Source: Gnetum montanum (lineage: Eukaryota > Streptophyta > Gnetopsida > Gnetales > Gnetaceae). Taken from it: a stretch of DNA of 28,139 nt. The stretch is from NCBI GenBank assembly GCA_015680685.1, contig MNCI01034290.1, forward strand, positions 1 to 28,139, in the 5' to 3' direction. The notes beneath the pieces are model-generated. The model did not search any database, was not told the origin of the DNA, and worked only from the letters and a program-made list of their open reading frames with translations. Position numbers and translations under genes: made by a program. Shown here one piece after another: positions 1 through 9,359 of this stretch (positions within the stretch are counted from its first letter, which is position 1; each line of letters opens with the position of its first letter).

Positions 1-2880
1 TCTTAGGATGCTAACCTTGTTGTCTCTGGATAAGGACATGATGACTAGATGTGAGTACTACTAAAGATGATATTTATCTTTACCTTGAATTCCTCACATG
101 ATATAGGTTGATTAATAAGTCTTAGGTTAGAACATTATAAAAGCTATGTGCAGATATTTGTGATTTTATCCATATAAGTAGGTTATGGGTTCCTCTCTCA
201 ACCATCATTTTCTATTTGTGTCTTATTCTATCTTAAGTTTGTTGATGCTTTGTGCTTAAGATCTTAAGAGGATTGTTCATCAACAAGGAATATCTTGTCA
301 ATTCAGGAAGGTAGTAAATCTATTCTTTGTTTTGAATTTCTTCTTTGGTCTAATGCTAATGTTTCTTTTTGATATCTTTTCTAAGTCCTATTGTTGTTAG
401 AGTTACCTTAGCTATTAGATCTTGAAGGATAGTGGCTAATTTAGATGTCGAAAAAGCTACAAAAGATGTAAGTTGTGTTACCTCAATAATAACAAATAGT
501 CTTGTTGTGGTATGGGACAAGTACAAGGTGGTGTAGTGGATTAGTAACAATTAGTTTCAACATGGTAAGGGACATAGGTAAGGTTGAGTTAGATCCCTTG
601 GAATCTGGTATGCACATGCAATCCTTATGGGTTTTAAGGAGCTTTTAATCCTTCAGTGAGACTTAAACCTATTTACATGGGGATACTTCTAAATAAGACT
701 CCGAACTAGTTAGTATAAGAGAAAAATGGAATTAGAGTCAAATTTCTTGTAAGTAGGTTACCTAGCTAAAAAGGAGTAGTAGAGGTGATTGTGATGACCC
801 CTATCATTCAATCTAGACTTCAGGAACTTCTTGCTTGGTCCATAGGACTACTACAAACCTATCAAGGTTACTTGGTAGCACAATAATTGGATATTGCCAT
901 GAGAAACCAATTGATGATGAGGATATTTCATGATGTCTAACAATGATGACGTTGTATGTAGGCTAGGCTATTTTCTATTATCTATTACAACAGGAACTAG
1001 GAAAGTAGCCTCCAAAAATCTTATTAGTAGAAGCTAGTGTTGAAAGTATGATGCAATTGGCTAATGCTAGGTTGATTTTTGGGCATTGATGAACCTCTAT
1101 TGTTATATTATGAAAACTATAAATACTTAGGATAAGCTCTCATATACATCTTACTCTTAACTTTAATTTCATTTTGGCTTTTGAAATTTAGTTTATGTGA
1201 CGAGCTCTTCCTCCCTTGGATAAGTTGATTTCTTTTCTTGTTTTGTGTGTATTTTGAGTCATCTCTTTTAGAAGTGCAGCTAGACTCTACAAACCAATTA
1301 GTCGGCATAGAGTCTACTGTTTGTGCAATGAATAAAGCTTATGGTTTTCCTTTTGTTATATTGTTAATGCCTTAAACATTAAAACAACAAATATATTTAT
1401 TTAACTCTCGTTTCATTGAGTGAGGACAATTCATTGTTATCCAAAGAAGTTATAATTGTACAACATAGTGTTGACCCATCATGGTTGTGACTAAGAAGCC
1501 ATTTATTGATTTCTCTAGGTGGTGTTGCACCTATTCCATAAGGAATTGTGACACATTCAAGTGATTGTGAGCATTATGCTTGTCTCCATGAGGGATTGCG
1601 ATGCATGTATGTTTATTATCATTTTACTCTTATTTCATAAAATCTATAAAAATTATAAAATATAAAATTATAAATCTTTTCTCAATTTCCCACCATGGCA
1701 AGATGTGTTTTCCTTATATCGTATGTAATATAATCTCTTTTATATTTATTGAATGCAATGATATACATGAGTATTCTTGGCAATTCACTCAACATCACCT
1801 TTGAAGCTTATCATTGGATCACACTGTATTTTATATGATATAATCTCATTGATCATAGTTGGCGAGACCCCTACCATAAGCAAAATACTTTTGAGAAACA
1901 TAAAAAAGAACACCATGTCTTCCAACTTCATGGTTTGTCAAAAAATACCTTCTTGGTATTAAAAAATTAGTAGCTAAAGTCAAATTAAAGCCACATATTT
2001 TAACCTCTTGAAGACAAAAATTTAGAATTTTAACAATGATATTAGACAATTGCTTATAGTTGGGGGTTCGACAACCCCCAAACATTCCAAGAGATGAACT
2101 TTATGAGGGTGCAATGCCCATCTCAGTTTCTTCTTTAATATCTAGGACAAAATAGAAATGATTAATTTGTTCAAAATTTAGAAACAATTCACTTACAATT
2201 CCAACAAGCAATATTCTCTAAGTATCAGAACCTCCTGAAATCACTATTTCACCATATCATTCATTGGAACTTGAGATGCTTCTTGGACAATTGAATTCAA
2301 AGGTGGTACTATTTTTTTCTAATGTTGCCTTACTTTTGTCCATTCTTGTTGAGAATTCATTTTTTTTTCTAATAGTTCAGTTAAAGAATTTTCAAACCCT
2401 TTTTCAAAATTTTATAAAGCAATTTTTGCTTTCTTAATTTCCTCTACTAATTTAACTTCAGTAGCTCTTTTGATGATTAGTTTAGGATAGTTAAAAACCT
2501 TGTGAGATAGCTCATTGGTAATAAAAACATACATTAAGAAAAGTAAAATAAGAAATTTTTTGTTCCAAAATCTTTCTTTATGCTAATTCAATAAAATGCA
2601 TAATCTTTTTTTTTTCTGCTTAAATTCTGTTGTATATAAACCTTTCAAATTGGTTGAGCACAAAAACCACACACAAACCATTATTCCAAAAGGGTTTTCT
2701 TTAAAAAAAAAAAAAAACAGCACTTTCAATCGAACCAAGTGATTAGAGGACTCGCAATGTATAAAAAACTATAGGCAAATTGGAAAGGTCAATCTAAATT
2801 GCCAAATACCTCTTTGCATTTTTATCCACGTCATTGTTAAAAACCTCTTTTATCTACGTAATACTTGTTTCTGGATACAC
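1..2880. other. AT-rich intergenic DNA, no recognised gene
   Basis: I see no reading frame with a recognisable family in either strand; open stretches are under 80 codons and look like chance frames. The sequence has few CpG, many TAG/TAA triplets and homopolymer runs (for example a run of about 15 A near 2703-2717), as in the decayed repeat DNA elsewhere in the window. Two ACGT cores (2826-2833 and 2855-2860) lie near the right end, toward the PPR gene. Old retroelement remnants are possible here but I cannot name one. Confidence 0.6.
2061..2080. repeat. perfect short inverted repeat
   Basis: TGGGGGTT and AACCCCCA flank a 4-base centre (CGAC), giving a perfect 8-bp stem. It stands out as a G/C block in AT-rich surroundings. 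Its role is unknown; it may be a relic of a transposable element. Confidence 0.7.
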
Positions 2881-2908
2881 CCCAGCGCCAAGGCCAGTTT
2901 TCAGTTTC

Positions 2909-3001
2909 ATGGGGAGATATGGATTTATGAATTTTCTGTCCTCATTCCAGGAATTCGGGGTAATTGCCTTGGCCTGCAAATGCAGAGAGACAGGAATGTG
3001 A
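2909..3001 (+). other. possible 30-codon upstream ORF
   Basis: An ATG at 2909 opens 30 codons and ends at TGA 2999-3001, in the GC-rich block upstream of the PPR gene. No family is recognised. If the transcript starts upstream it would be a uORF; it is also short enough to be chance. Confidence 0.2.
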
Positions 3002-3090
3002 GGGCTATTTTAGCAGGAGTGGTTAAAAGGGTGTTCAGGCGATCTATAGCGGGTTTGGAAAACGCTGCCCTGCACAAATAGCGCTTTTAC

Positions 3091-3158
3091 GCCAGGCTTG
3101 GCTTGTGGGAAGGCGTTCCACAAATCACCTCATTGCTGTGATTTGGCTTACGCCTGGC
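3091..3158 (+). repeat. nested inverted repeats upstream of the PPR gene
   Basis: GCCAGGC (3091-3097) pairs with GCCTGGC (3152-3158), and inside it CAAATCAC (3121-3128) pairs perfectly with GTGATTTG (3138-3145) across a 9-base loop. The inner hairpin is perfect; the outer arm is 7 bp. It is immediately followed by the CCTGT triplication. As DNA it could form a cruciform, and as RNA a 5' leader hairpin. Confidence 0.6.
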
Positions 3159-3174
3159 CTGTCCTGTCCTGTCC
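3158..3174 (+). repeat. CCTGT x3 short tandem repeat
   Basis: Three exact copies of CCTGT followed by CC, in the promoter-proximal block about 100 bases before the PPR start codon. Such tracts are length-variable and could serve as a marker. Confidence 0.8.
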
Positions 3175-3235
3175 AGAAGTTTGAATGACTTTAATAAATA
3201 TTGGCAACATTTCTAGAAAATACCATTTCTTTTGT

Positions 3236-3283
3236 ATGAATTCTATGCCCAGAAAATCTGGTAGTTGTATGAAATGTCTTTGA
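3236..3283 (+). other. uORF overlapping the PPR start codon
   Basis: ATG at 3236 begins a 15-codon frame, with further in-frame ATGs at 3248 and 3269, that ends at TGA 3281-3283. It therefore runs past the PPR ATG at 3274 in another frame. If transcribed, scanning ribosomes meet it first, which would lower PPR translation unless the start is downstream or scanning is leaky (T at -3 of ATG 3269, G at -3 of ATG 3274). Function is inferred only from geometry. Confidence 0.3.
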
Positions 3284-5445
3284 AGGGAAGAATTTTGAAT
3301 CGCTTAGTGTCCATTGTTGCTACATGCAACACATGGCTACAAAAAGGATACGCACTGCACTGCAATGCAATCAAGTCAGGACTGGAGTGCGATACGTTGC
3401 TCATGAACAGCATCATCACCATGTATTTCAAGTGCCATCAATGGCAGTATGCCCAACATGTGTTCGACAATATGCCCCAAAGGGACCCTGCTTCATGGAA
3501 TTGTCTCATTTCCGGATACGCCAAATGTGGATGCTCCAATGAAGCTCTGAATTGCTTTGCTTTGATGAGGAGAGCAGGGTTCGTGCCCACCCATTTCAGC
3601 CTTGCTAGTCTCCTGGACGCCTGCACTAATCTTGGCATTTCAGCTGTTGCAGAGCAGCTCCATGGCCTGGTAATTGTCTCTGGTTTGGACCAGGATGTGC
3701 GGGTGGCAACTTCTCTTGTTCATTTTTATGGGAAATTTAACAGAATGAAGGATGCTTGCTTTGTGTTTGATACAATTGCCAGAGACGTTCTTGACACTGC
3801 AGCTTTCAATTCTTTGATTGCAGGTTTCCGTATGGAAAGGAATCATGCCGGGGCAGTTAGGGTTTTTCAGGACATGACTCTGCTGGGTGTTTCTGCAGAT
3901 AGAATCACTCTGTCGAAGCTCTTGGAGGGTCTTGAACCTCTGAATCTGGGTAGGCAGGTGCATAGCCATATTGTTAAGATGGGGTTTGAATCAGATTGTC
4001 AGGTGGGTACATCTTTGGCAGCCATGTACGGCTACTGTGGCTACATGGATGATGCAACTGCGGCTTTTTCTGCAATGGCTGAACTTGATCTGGTTTCATG
4101 CACTGCAGTCATGGGGCACTGGGCCCAGGGAGGGTACCCATTGAAGGCATTTTGGGTTTTTGGGGATATGCTCGTTGCTGGCCTCAGGCCTGATGCTGTG
4201 ACCTTTGCAACTGCTTTGGGTATCTGCTTAGGCCCTGAATTTCTGAGGTTTGGAAGGCTAATCCATGCCATGGTGTTGAAGAATCAGTATCAGTATGATG
4301 TATGTGTGGGTTCTTCTCTCATATCAATGTATTCAAGGAGTAACCACATGAAAGATGCATGTTTGGTGTTTCAGAGAATGATGAATTGCAGACACCTTTT
4401 CCCGTGGACAGCCTTGCTTTCCGGGTATGTTCATAATGGACTCTGTGAGGATGCTCTCCAAGTTTTTCATGGCATGCTTCAGGTTGGGATCAAACCAGAC
4501 AATGTCACACTTGTTGCTGTGTTAACAGCATTGAAGGACCTGCCCATCCTAGAGCTTGGAATGCAACTTCATGGGTATTTACTGAAAGTGGGTTTTTGTT
4601 CTGATGTATCTGCCGAAACCGCTCTTCTAACAATGTATGCACATTGTAGCAGAGTAGATTATGCTAGGGAAGTGTTTACAGAAATACAGGATATTCGAGA
4701 TTTTCCTTCATGGAGTGCCATGCTTGCAGCTTATGCGCAGCAGGGATTTGGACAGGAGGCATTAGAATTGGTCCATGACATGCATCGTCTAGGCCTGAAG
4801 CTTAATGACTTCATATTTTCCACTGCTCTAATGGCCTGCTCAAGCCTTTCTGCAATTTCCCAAGGGGAGTTACTTCATGCCCTGATACTAAAATCTGGGT
4901 ACTCTTCACAAGCTTTCATTGGTAGTGCTATGATTGACATGTATGCCAAATGTGGCAGGATTGAAGATTCAAAATGTATTTTTACAGAAATTCCTAAGGA
5001 CGATGTAGCTTTATATAATGCCATGATTTCTGCCTATGATCATCATGGATGTGTGACTAAAGCTCTGGCAATCTTCGAGGAGTTGCAGAATGAAGGCATA
5101 AGGCCGGATGGTGTTTCTTTTGTGGCCATTATTTCTGCATGCAGCCACACGAGGTTGGTGAAAGAGGGTTTACACTATTTTGATTTGATGTGGAATGTCT
5201 ATGGGATTTCCCCAACTATGGAGCACTATGCATGCATGGTTGACCTTCTTGGGCGTGCTGGCCATTTAGAAGAAGCATTTAACTTGGTTGCCAGCACGCC
5301 TGGTAGGCTTAACATAACTATCTTGAAAACCCTGCTCGTAGCCTGTAAAAACAACGGAAACATGGACGTAGGGAAGCAGGTAGTGAAGCTTCTATTTGAA
5401 ACGGATCATCAAGATAACTGTTGTCAATCACTCCTTAAAGCCTGA
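3274..5445 (+). CDS. PLS-class pentatricopeptide repeat protein, E1-truncated
   Basis: An intronless frame of 723 residues. The frame is open from 3265 but TAG at 3262 closes it upstream, so ATG 3274 is the first possible start. PPR proteins of this class bind organelle RNA one base per repeat and usually serve in C-to-U editing or other processing in mitochondria or plastids. About six P-L-S triads are visible, each with an LHxxxxKxG helix, a [LI]xxMYxKC-like segment and an S motif such as SWNCLISGYAKCG, SWSAMLAAYAQQG and YNAMISAYDHHG. They are followed by the P2-L2-S2 stretch (MEHYACMVDLLGRAGHLEEA, about residue 645 on) and the start of E1. The protein then stops in the middle of E1; E2, E+ and the catalytic DYW domain are absent. 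The N-terminus (MSLKGRILNRLVSIVAT) is basic and free of acidic residues, as in a mitochondrial or plastid presequence. The long intact frame argues for a working gene. The exact target and gene name cannot be given. Confidence 0.93.
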   Translation: MSLKGRILNRLVSIVATCNTWLQKGYALHCNAIKSGLECDTLLMNSIITMYFKCHQWQYAQHVFDNMPQRDPASWNCLISGYAKCGCSNEALNCFALMRRAGFVPTHFSLASLLDACTNLGISAVAEQLHGLVIVSGLDQDVRVATSLVHFYGKFNRMKDACFVFDTIARDVLDTAAFNSLIAGFRMERNHAGAVRVFQDMTLLGVSADRITLSKLLEGLEPLNLGRQVHSHIVKMGFESDCQVGTSLAAMYGYCGYMDDATAAFSAMAELDLVSCTAVMGHWAQGGYPLKAFWVFGDMLVAGLRPDAVTFATALGICLGPEFLRFGRLIHAMVLKNQYQYDVCVGSSLISMYSRSNHMKDACLVFQRMMNCRHLFPWTALLSGYVHNGLCEDALQVFHGMLQVGIKPDNVTLVAVLTALKDLPILELGMQLHGYLLKVGFCSDVSAETALLTMYAHCSRVDYAREVFTEIQDIRDFPSWSAMLAAYAQQGFGQEALELVHDMHRLGLKLNDFIFSTALMACSSLSAISQGELLHALILKSGYSSQAFIGSAMIDMYAKCGRIEDSKCIFTEIPKDDVALYNAMISAYDHHGCVTKALAIFEELQNEGIRPDGVSFVAIISACSHTRLVKEGLHYFDLMWNVYGISPTMEHYACMVDLLGRAGHLEEAFNLVASTPGRLNITILKTLLVACKNNGNMDVGKQVVKLLFETDHQDNCCQSLLKA

Positions 5446-6470
5446 ATTATAAGGTAAGGCTTTGTGGCTGGCACAAAGACTTGTAAGTTTAGAACCCTTA
5501 AAATCTTTATCAAATGTTTTGTACTTTTTCATTTTTAGGTTCCTTGATATATTGCTATCATATGATTGGTAGAATAGATCTGCCATATCTTTTGTATCAA
5601 TCGGTTTTCTTAATTTTAGAGTATCCAATTTCCATCATTGTGTATATTGCACAACTACTTCATCAAAGCTTTACCTTATTGAGGCCAACTTTTTAAAGCT
5701 ATTGTTTGGGTATTTATAATATATATACCTATTATTTGGATGAGAGAATCATTTATATTTTTCAAAATAATAAAATCTTAAATTATTTTACTTAGAATTG
5801 ATTTTCACATTGAAAACAAAAATCAAAACTAATGTACATTATCCAAAATAATCTCTATTGAATGGAGCTAGTAATTGGCCTCTCTTAGCCAAAATGAATA
5901 AAGATGCCTGAAATTCCTCATGTAGGGTTAAGAATCTTCCACATCAATGAACATGCTAAACATGTAAACTTCAGCTAGAGATAGATAGTCTTTTAGAACA
6001 ATAGAAACAATAGGAATATCAATTGCTATAAGATCTAGTCTTTACCTTGGAAGATTAATGCATAAAATGATCTCTGTACGTCATTCACCACCTTTTACAC
6101 AAACCTGATGTTCAACTTTTTCATGGTAGCATGAGTTGGTGCACTTTTCTTCTCAGGCTGTTCATGGATGCTCCCTTTTTCTAAGCATCAATACGAATCT
6201 CTTCTTTTATTAGAGTAAGGTATCAATAACTTCACCTTCATCTTCCTCATTCCTAGATGGATTCCTTTTGTCATTGTGGATTAGATCGTTTCCTTTATTG
6301 TCTACATTTTCATTTCTTGAGATAACATAGGACTGGATTGATTTTTCATAGTTGGATGTTCCTCCAATTTTAGGTGGTTTTGTCTCTAGATTACAGTATT
6401 TAGCTTTAAGGATCTAATTTTAAGTTACCTTAGGTCTATTCAAGCTAAATATCATATTAAGATTAAAAAT
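5446..6470 (+). other. PPR 3' flank and AT-rich DNA without a gene
   Basis: A good plant 5' splice consensus, AAG|GTAAGG, lies at 5451-5459, eight bases after the PPR stop, so an intron in the 3' UTR is possible; no obvious partner acceptor was fixed. The rest is low-complexity AT-rich DNA. No conserved frame continues the missing E2/DYW part of the PPR protein. Confidence 0.5.
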
Positions 6471-6473
6471 TAT

Positions 6474-6560
6474 TGCACTTAGGAGGCACAATATAGGAAT
6501 TAAGACATTGATCTTTTACAAATAGAGGTTATGGGTTCAATATTTGCTTTCGCTTATGAG
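6474..6560 (+). mobile_element. tRNA-derived SINE-like segment (Leu/Ser-type head)
   Basis: A box A-like stretch (around GGAATTAAGAC at 6496-6506) is followed at tRNA-like distance by a good B box, ATGGGTTCAATATTTG (6531-6546; consensus GGTTCRANNCC). The spacing and the wording around ACATTGATCTTTTAC resemble a tRNA-Leu/Ser-type head. No acceptor stem closes, so it is not a tRNA gene. The retrotransposon at 6597 has inserted just downstream. Confidence 0.4.
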
Positions 6561-6591
6561 AATGGTGGTAGTGGAGTAGCCTTGTGGTGAG

Positions 6592-6596
6592 ATATT
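6592..6596. repeat. left target-site duplication ATATT
   Basis: ATATT directly precedes the left LTR and is repeated exactly after the right LTR at 15957-15961. A 5-bp duplication is usual for LTR retrotransposon integrases. Confidence 0.85.
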
Positions 6597-7585
6597 TGTA
6601 ACGACAAAAAAATTCAATGCTAGAAATCGAATAGATCTATATGGAATAGTTTAACTTTAGGATCTACAAGCCTCGAAAAGGATCTGAAGTGCCTTAGGTA
6701 GTCTTGTCAATCACCTAAGGACTTAAGGCTTGTTATCGAGATAAAATGAGTGCAGATGGGCAATAATGTGTGAATAATATATCCAATGTTAAAACTACGA
6801 GAGAATCAAGAGATAGTATGAAAATAAGAGAAAAATATGTGGCCAAAACAAGCTACAAACTTTATATTAATAATGCAAAAGTACAAGGTTAGAAGATATA
6901 TATCAGAAGCCTCTGGGCTTTCAAAATGTGGAATTGCAAACATTCCACAAATTTCTGTGAAAATGCTATTGAAATTCTAGCATGTAGGTGGGCAAGATGT
7001 GTTTTGTAGTCCTTCCAAACACATCTAGCTTTGCTTGATCTGTAGGCTTCAAATAGATTCTCGATGCTCTCAATTATTAGCATTGGAAAAATGGCTTCAA
7101 GCTTTTAGATCTCTGCTCTACTCCAAAAGTCTCAAGTTTGGAAGAGTTTTGATTATCCAAAATCCCCAAAAATGATGTCAATTCTTGTTTTTATAAGTTA
7201 TGGTTTGCTGTTTCTATGTTGACTTGTATTGGGCAAGTTTTTGGGCATTATACATAGCATTTTATATACTTACAATGGCCCAACACTGCATCATTTTTGT
7301 CTATAGAGTTTTTGAGCAATTCATTGGAAATGTTAGTGTTTTTGACATTATGAGGCCTAATTACGCTATTATAGCATAATTCATGACATTTTTCATGTCT
7401 CATATCATAAATTACACTTTACAAAGTGAAAATGCTTAAGGATTTTGGCAAAATAGAGCTATAAGATTGATTTTCTAAAGGGAAGCAAGGCATTTATTTT
7501 TGCTCTTGAATCTAATCAAAATTACATGACAAAATTTGATCATAAGGCTTTTTTGTTTACAACTAAAATTTTCTGAGGTGTTTCA
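6597..7585 (-). repeat. left (3') LTR
   Basis: 989 bp, beginning TGTAACGACA and ending GTGTTTCA on the + strand; it aligns along its length with 14924-15956. It carries TATAAAAA on the - strand (complement at 7188-7195), conserved in the other LTR about 390 bases from the U3 edge, which fits a retroelement promoter. A near-palindrome at 7359-7381 and CACTTT/AAAGTG at 7415-7428 lie in U3. Confidence 0.88.
7359..7381. repeat. LTR palindrome, left copy
   Basis: Two 11-base arms around a single centre base: AATTACGCTAT and ATAGCATAATT. One arm has a single T-to-C difference from the perfect copy in the right LTR at 15726-15748. Confidence 0.75.
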
Positions 7586-9300
7586 TTGGTTCCTCTTTGT
7601 TGATGTTTTAAGGATTGATTCGAAAGACATCAACAAAGAATGTGAAACATCGTCGTAGGTTCATCATTGATACTTCTCTCTCCACACTTGATTTTGTAGT
7701 TGTCGAACCATGTCAAGAAGTACTCATGATGGTGAAGGTCAAAATGGATTGATGATAATTTGGAGTGAGGTATTTTGGCTAAATTGGCTATGCAAAAATG
7801 GTTAAGTAGGATAACAAAGAATTCCAGATGTTTTGACATCATGGTATTGACATAGTGATATTCTCATTGGCTAATGAGTTCTTTGTACTTCGTGTTCATT
7901 ATAATGGCTATATGTCTTTGGATTTGAAGAAACTGGTGCATTGTCATTGGCTACTTTGGTTAGGTGGCTCTTTTTTTTAAGCCATTAGTTTACTTTGTTT
8001 TAGGCTACTTTGGCCTCTTGGCTTTCTTAGCATTTTTTCTTTCCTTTTTTTTTTTTGTGAGAGTGGAGCCTTCTTTGGGCTTTGATGGCAAGATCAAACT
8101 TTTCTTATCTTGCTAAATGAAGTGTCTAGAGATTTAGTGAACTACCTAATGAAGCATGTTGTAGAAGATGTCACATGACCATGATACACAAATGTCAAAC
8201 ATAGGTTTTCATCATTAGCAAGGTAAGAAAGGCTAGAGTTGGTATATGGTTATGGCTTAGAAAGGATAGTAGAAATGATATGAGGCAAGCATTACTGGCA
8301 TGGTCGAACAAGCTAGTCAATTCTCATGTATTAAGATCATGCAATAACTCACTACTACGATGAGTCATACCTTTGCGATGACATCAAGCTTATCTTGCAA
8401 ACACAACTTAAAGAGAACAAGAAAAAAAAATCAAAGAATACATGAGGATTACAAACAATTACATTGGATAACAAGCGAAAATTAGCCACCATGAGATAAA
8501 ATTAGTAGAACATGAGAATGTTGTATCTTGCTTTGTAGATTTGTGCAAAATTTGCAGTGTTTTGAGATGCCAAGAGAGAGAAAGGTCATGCATGTTTGCT
8601 TGTCATGGGTAACAAGTTCCATTAATGCTTTGCATTTGTTTAAATATGTGAACAAAGACAAACAAAGACTAACAACAAATAAGTTAGTATTAGATGTAAT
8701 ATGGTTTGACATAGGAATGGTTGAACTAGATGTGGATTGAGTCTAAGATTTCCTTGTAAGACAATGCAAAGGCTTTAATATCATCTTCTAAGGCCTTGGT
8801 GATGTCTCAATTAAGTTGAGGTTTAAGAGAGGAACTTAGCTTTAGGGTTTTCTCCTCATTGTTATGGGTTGTAATGGGAACTTCCATTAGGGAATCCTTT
8901 AAGATGCCTCCAGTCTCTAAATCTATAGGTTTTAACAATGTAGTTGGGCCACTCTAAGGTTTTCTCTATTGAGGCTATGTGGTCAAAAAGGGTTTCATCC
9001 TTAAGATCTAGGCATTCAAGATCAATTGGTTGATTAATGTTACCCAAAGATCCATTTAGGCTTAAAGGCAAGTTGAATTGTTCCCACATCTTCATAGCTT
9101 AATCTTACATGTCAACAAGAACACATTAAATGACATATGCATGGTATATTTGTCAAACAAGATTTAAATAAGGAAACAAAAATAATAAATAATGTCAGTT
9201 TTATATTCTTGGTCATCATATGATCAAAATAGGCAACAACCAAATAAAAAGGTCATAACATCATGAAATAATAGTATTTTAATGTCAAAACACCATGATA
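7586..9300 (-). other. internal region of the LTR element, no recognised domain
   Basis: This is where RT to integrase would end in an autonomous - strand element, but no DD motif, HPQxxGQ or RNase H signature is readable. The base next to the LTR (7586-7600) is a weak polypyrimidine stretch on the + strand (TTGGTTCCTCTTT), a possible decayed polypurine tract of the element. One 77-codon open stretch at 8862-9095 on the - strand (residues include KMWEQFNLPLSLNGSL) matches nothing I recognise. The remainder is AT-rich with frequent stops in all frames. Confidence 0.5.
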
Positions 9301-9359
9301 AGAACTTATTTAACCATGGCCAGCTTTTTTTGAGCAATATTGACAACATGTGAGTAGGT

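Larger units (their letters stand above)
2881..3273 (+). promoter_or_regulatory. putative promoter and 5' leader of the PPR gene
   Basis: This segment is visibly richer in G, C and CpG than the flanks and abuts the PPR start. It holds a TATA-like AATAAATATT around 3190-3201, a small upstream ORF at 2909-3001, a hairpin-forming block at 3091-3158, three CCTGT units at 3158-3174, and a short ORF at 3236-3283 overlapping the PPR start codon. Two ACGT cores (CCACGTCA at 2826-2833 and TACGTA at 2855-2860) lie just upstream and could bind bZIP factors. The transcription start is not defined by the sequence, so which of these lie in the mRNA is inference. Confidence 0.4.

Noticed and set aside
524-560. 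Another tRNA-derived head (GGTGTAGTGGATTAG followed by TTAGTTTCAAC)
   Set aside because: The distance between the A- and B-like words is too short for a tRNA and no other part fits.
1846-2085. 79-codon - strand open frame
   Set aside because: No recognised domain, no start context and no neighbouring exon-like sequence; likely chance.
3640-3969. 109-codon antisense open frame inside the PPR gene
   Set aside because: Shadow of the PPR coding frame; no motif, and the sense frame is clearly coding.
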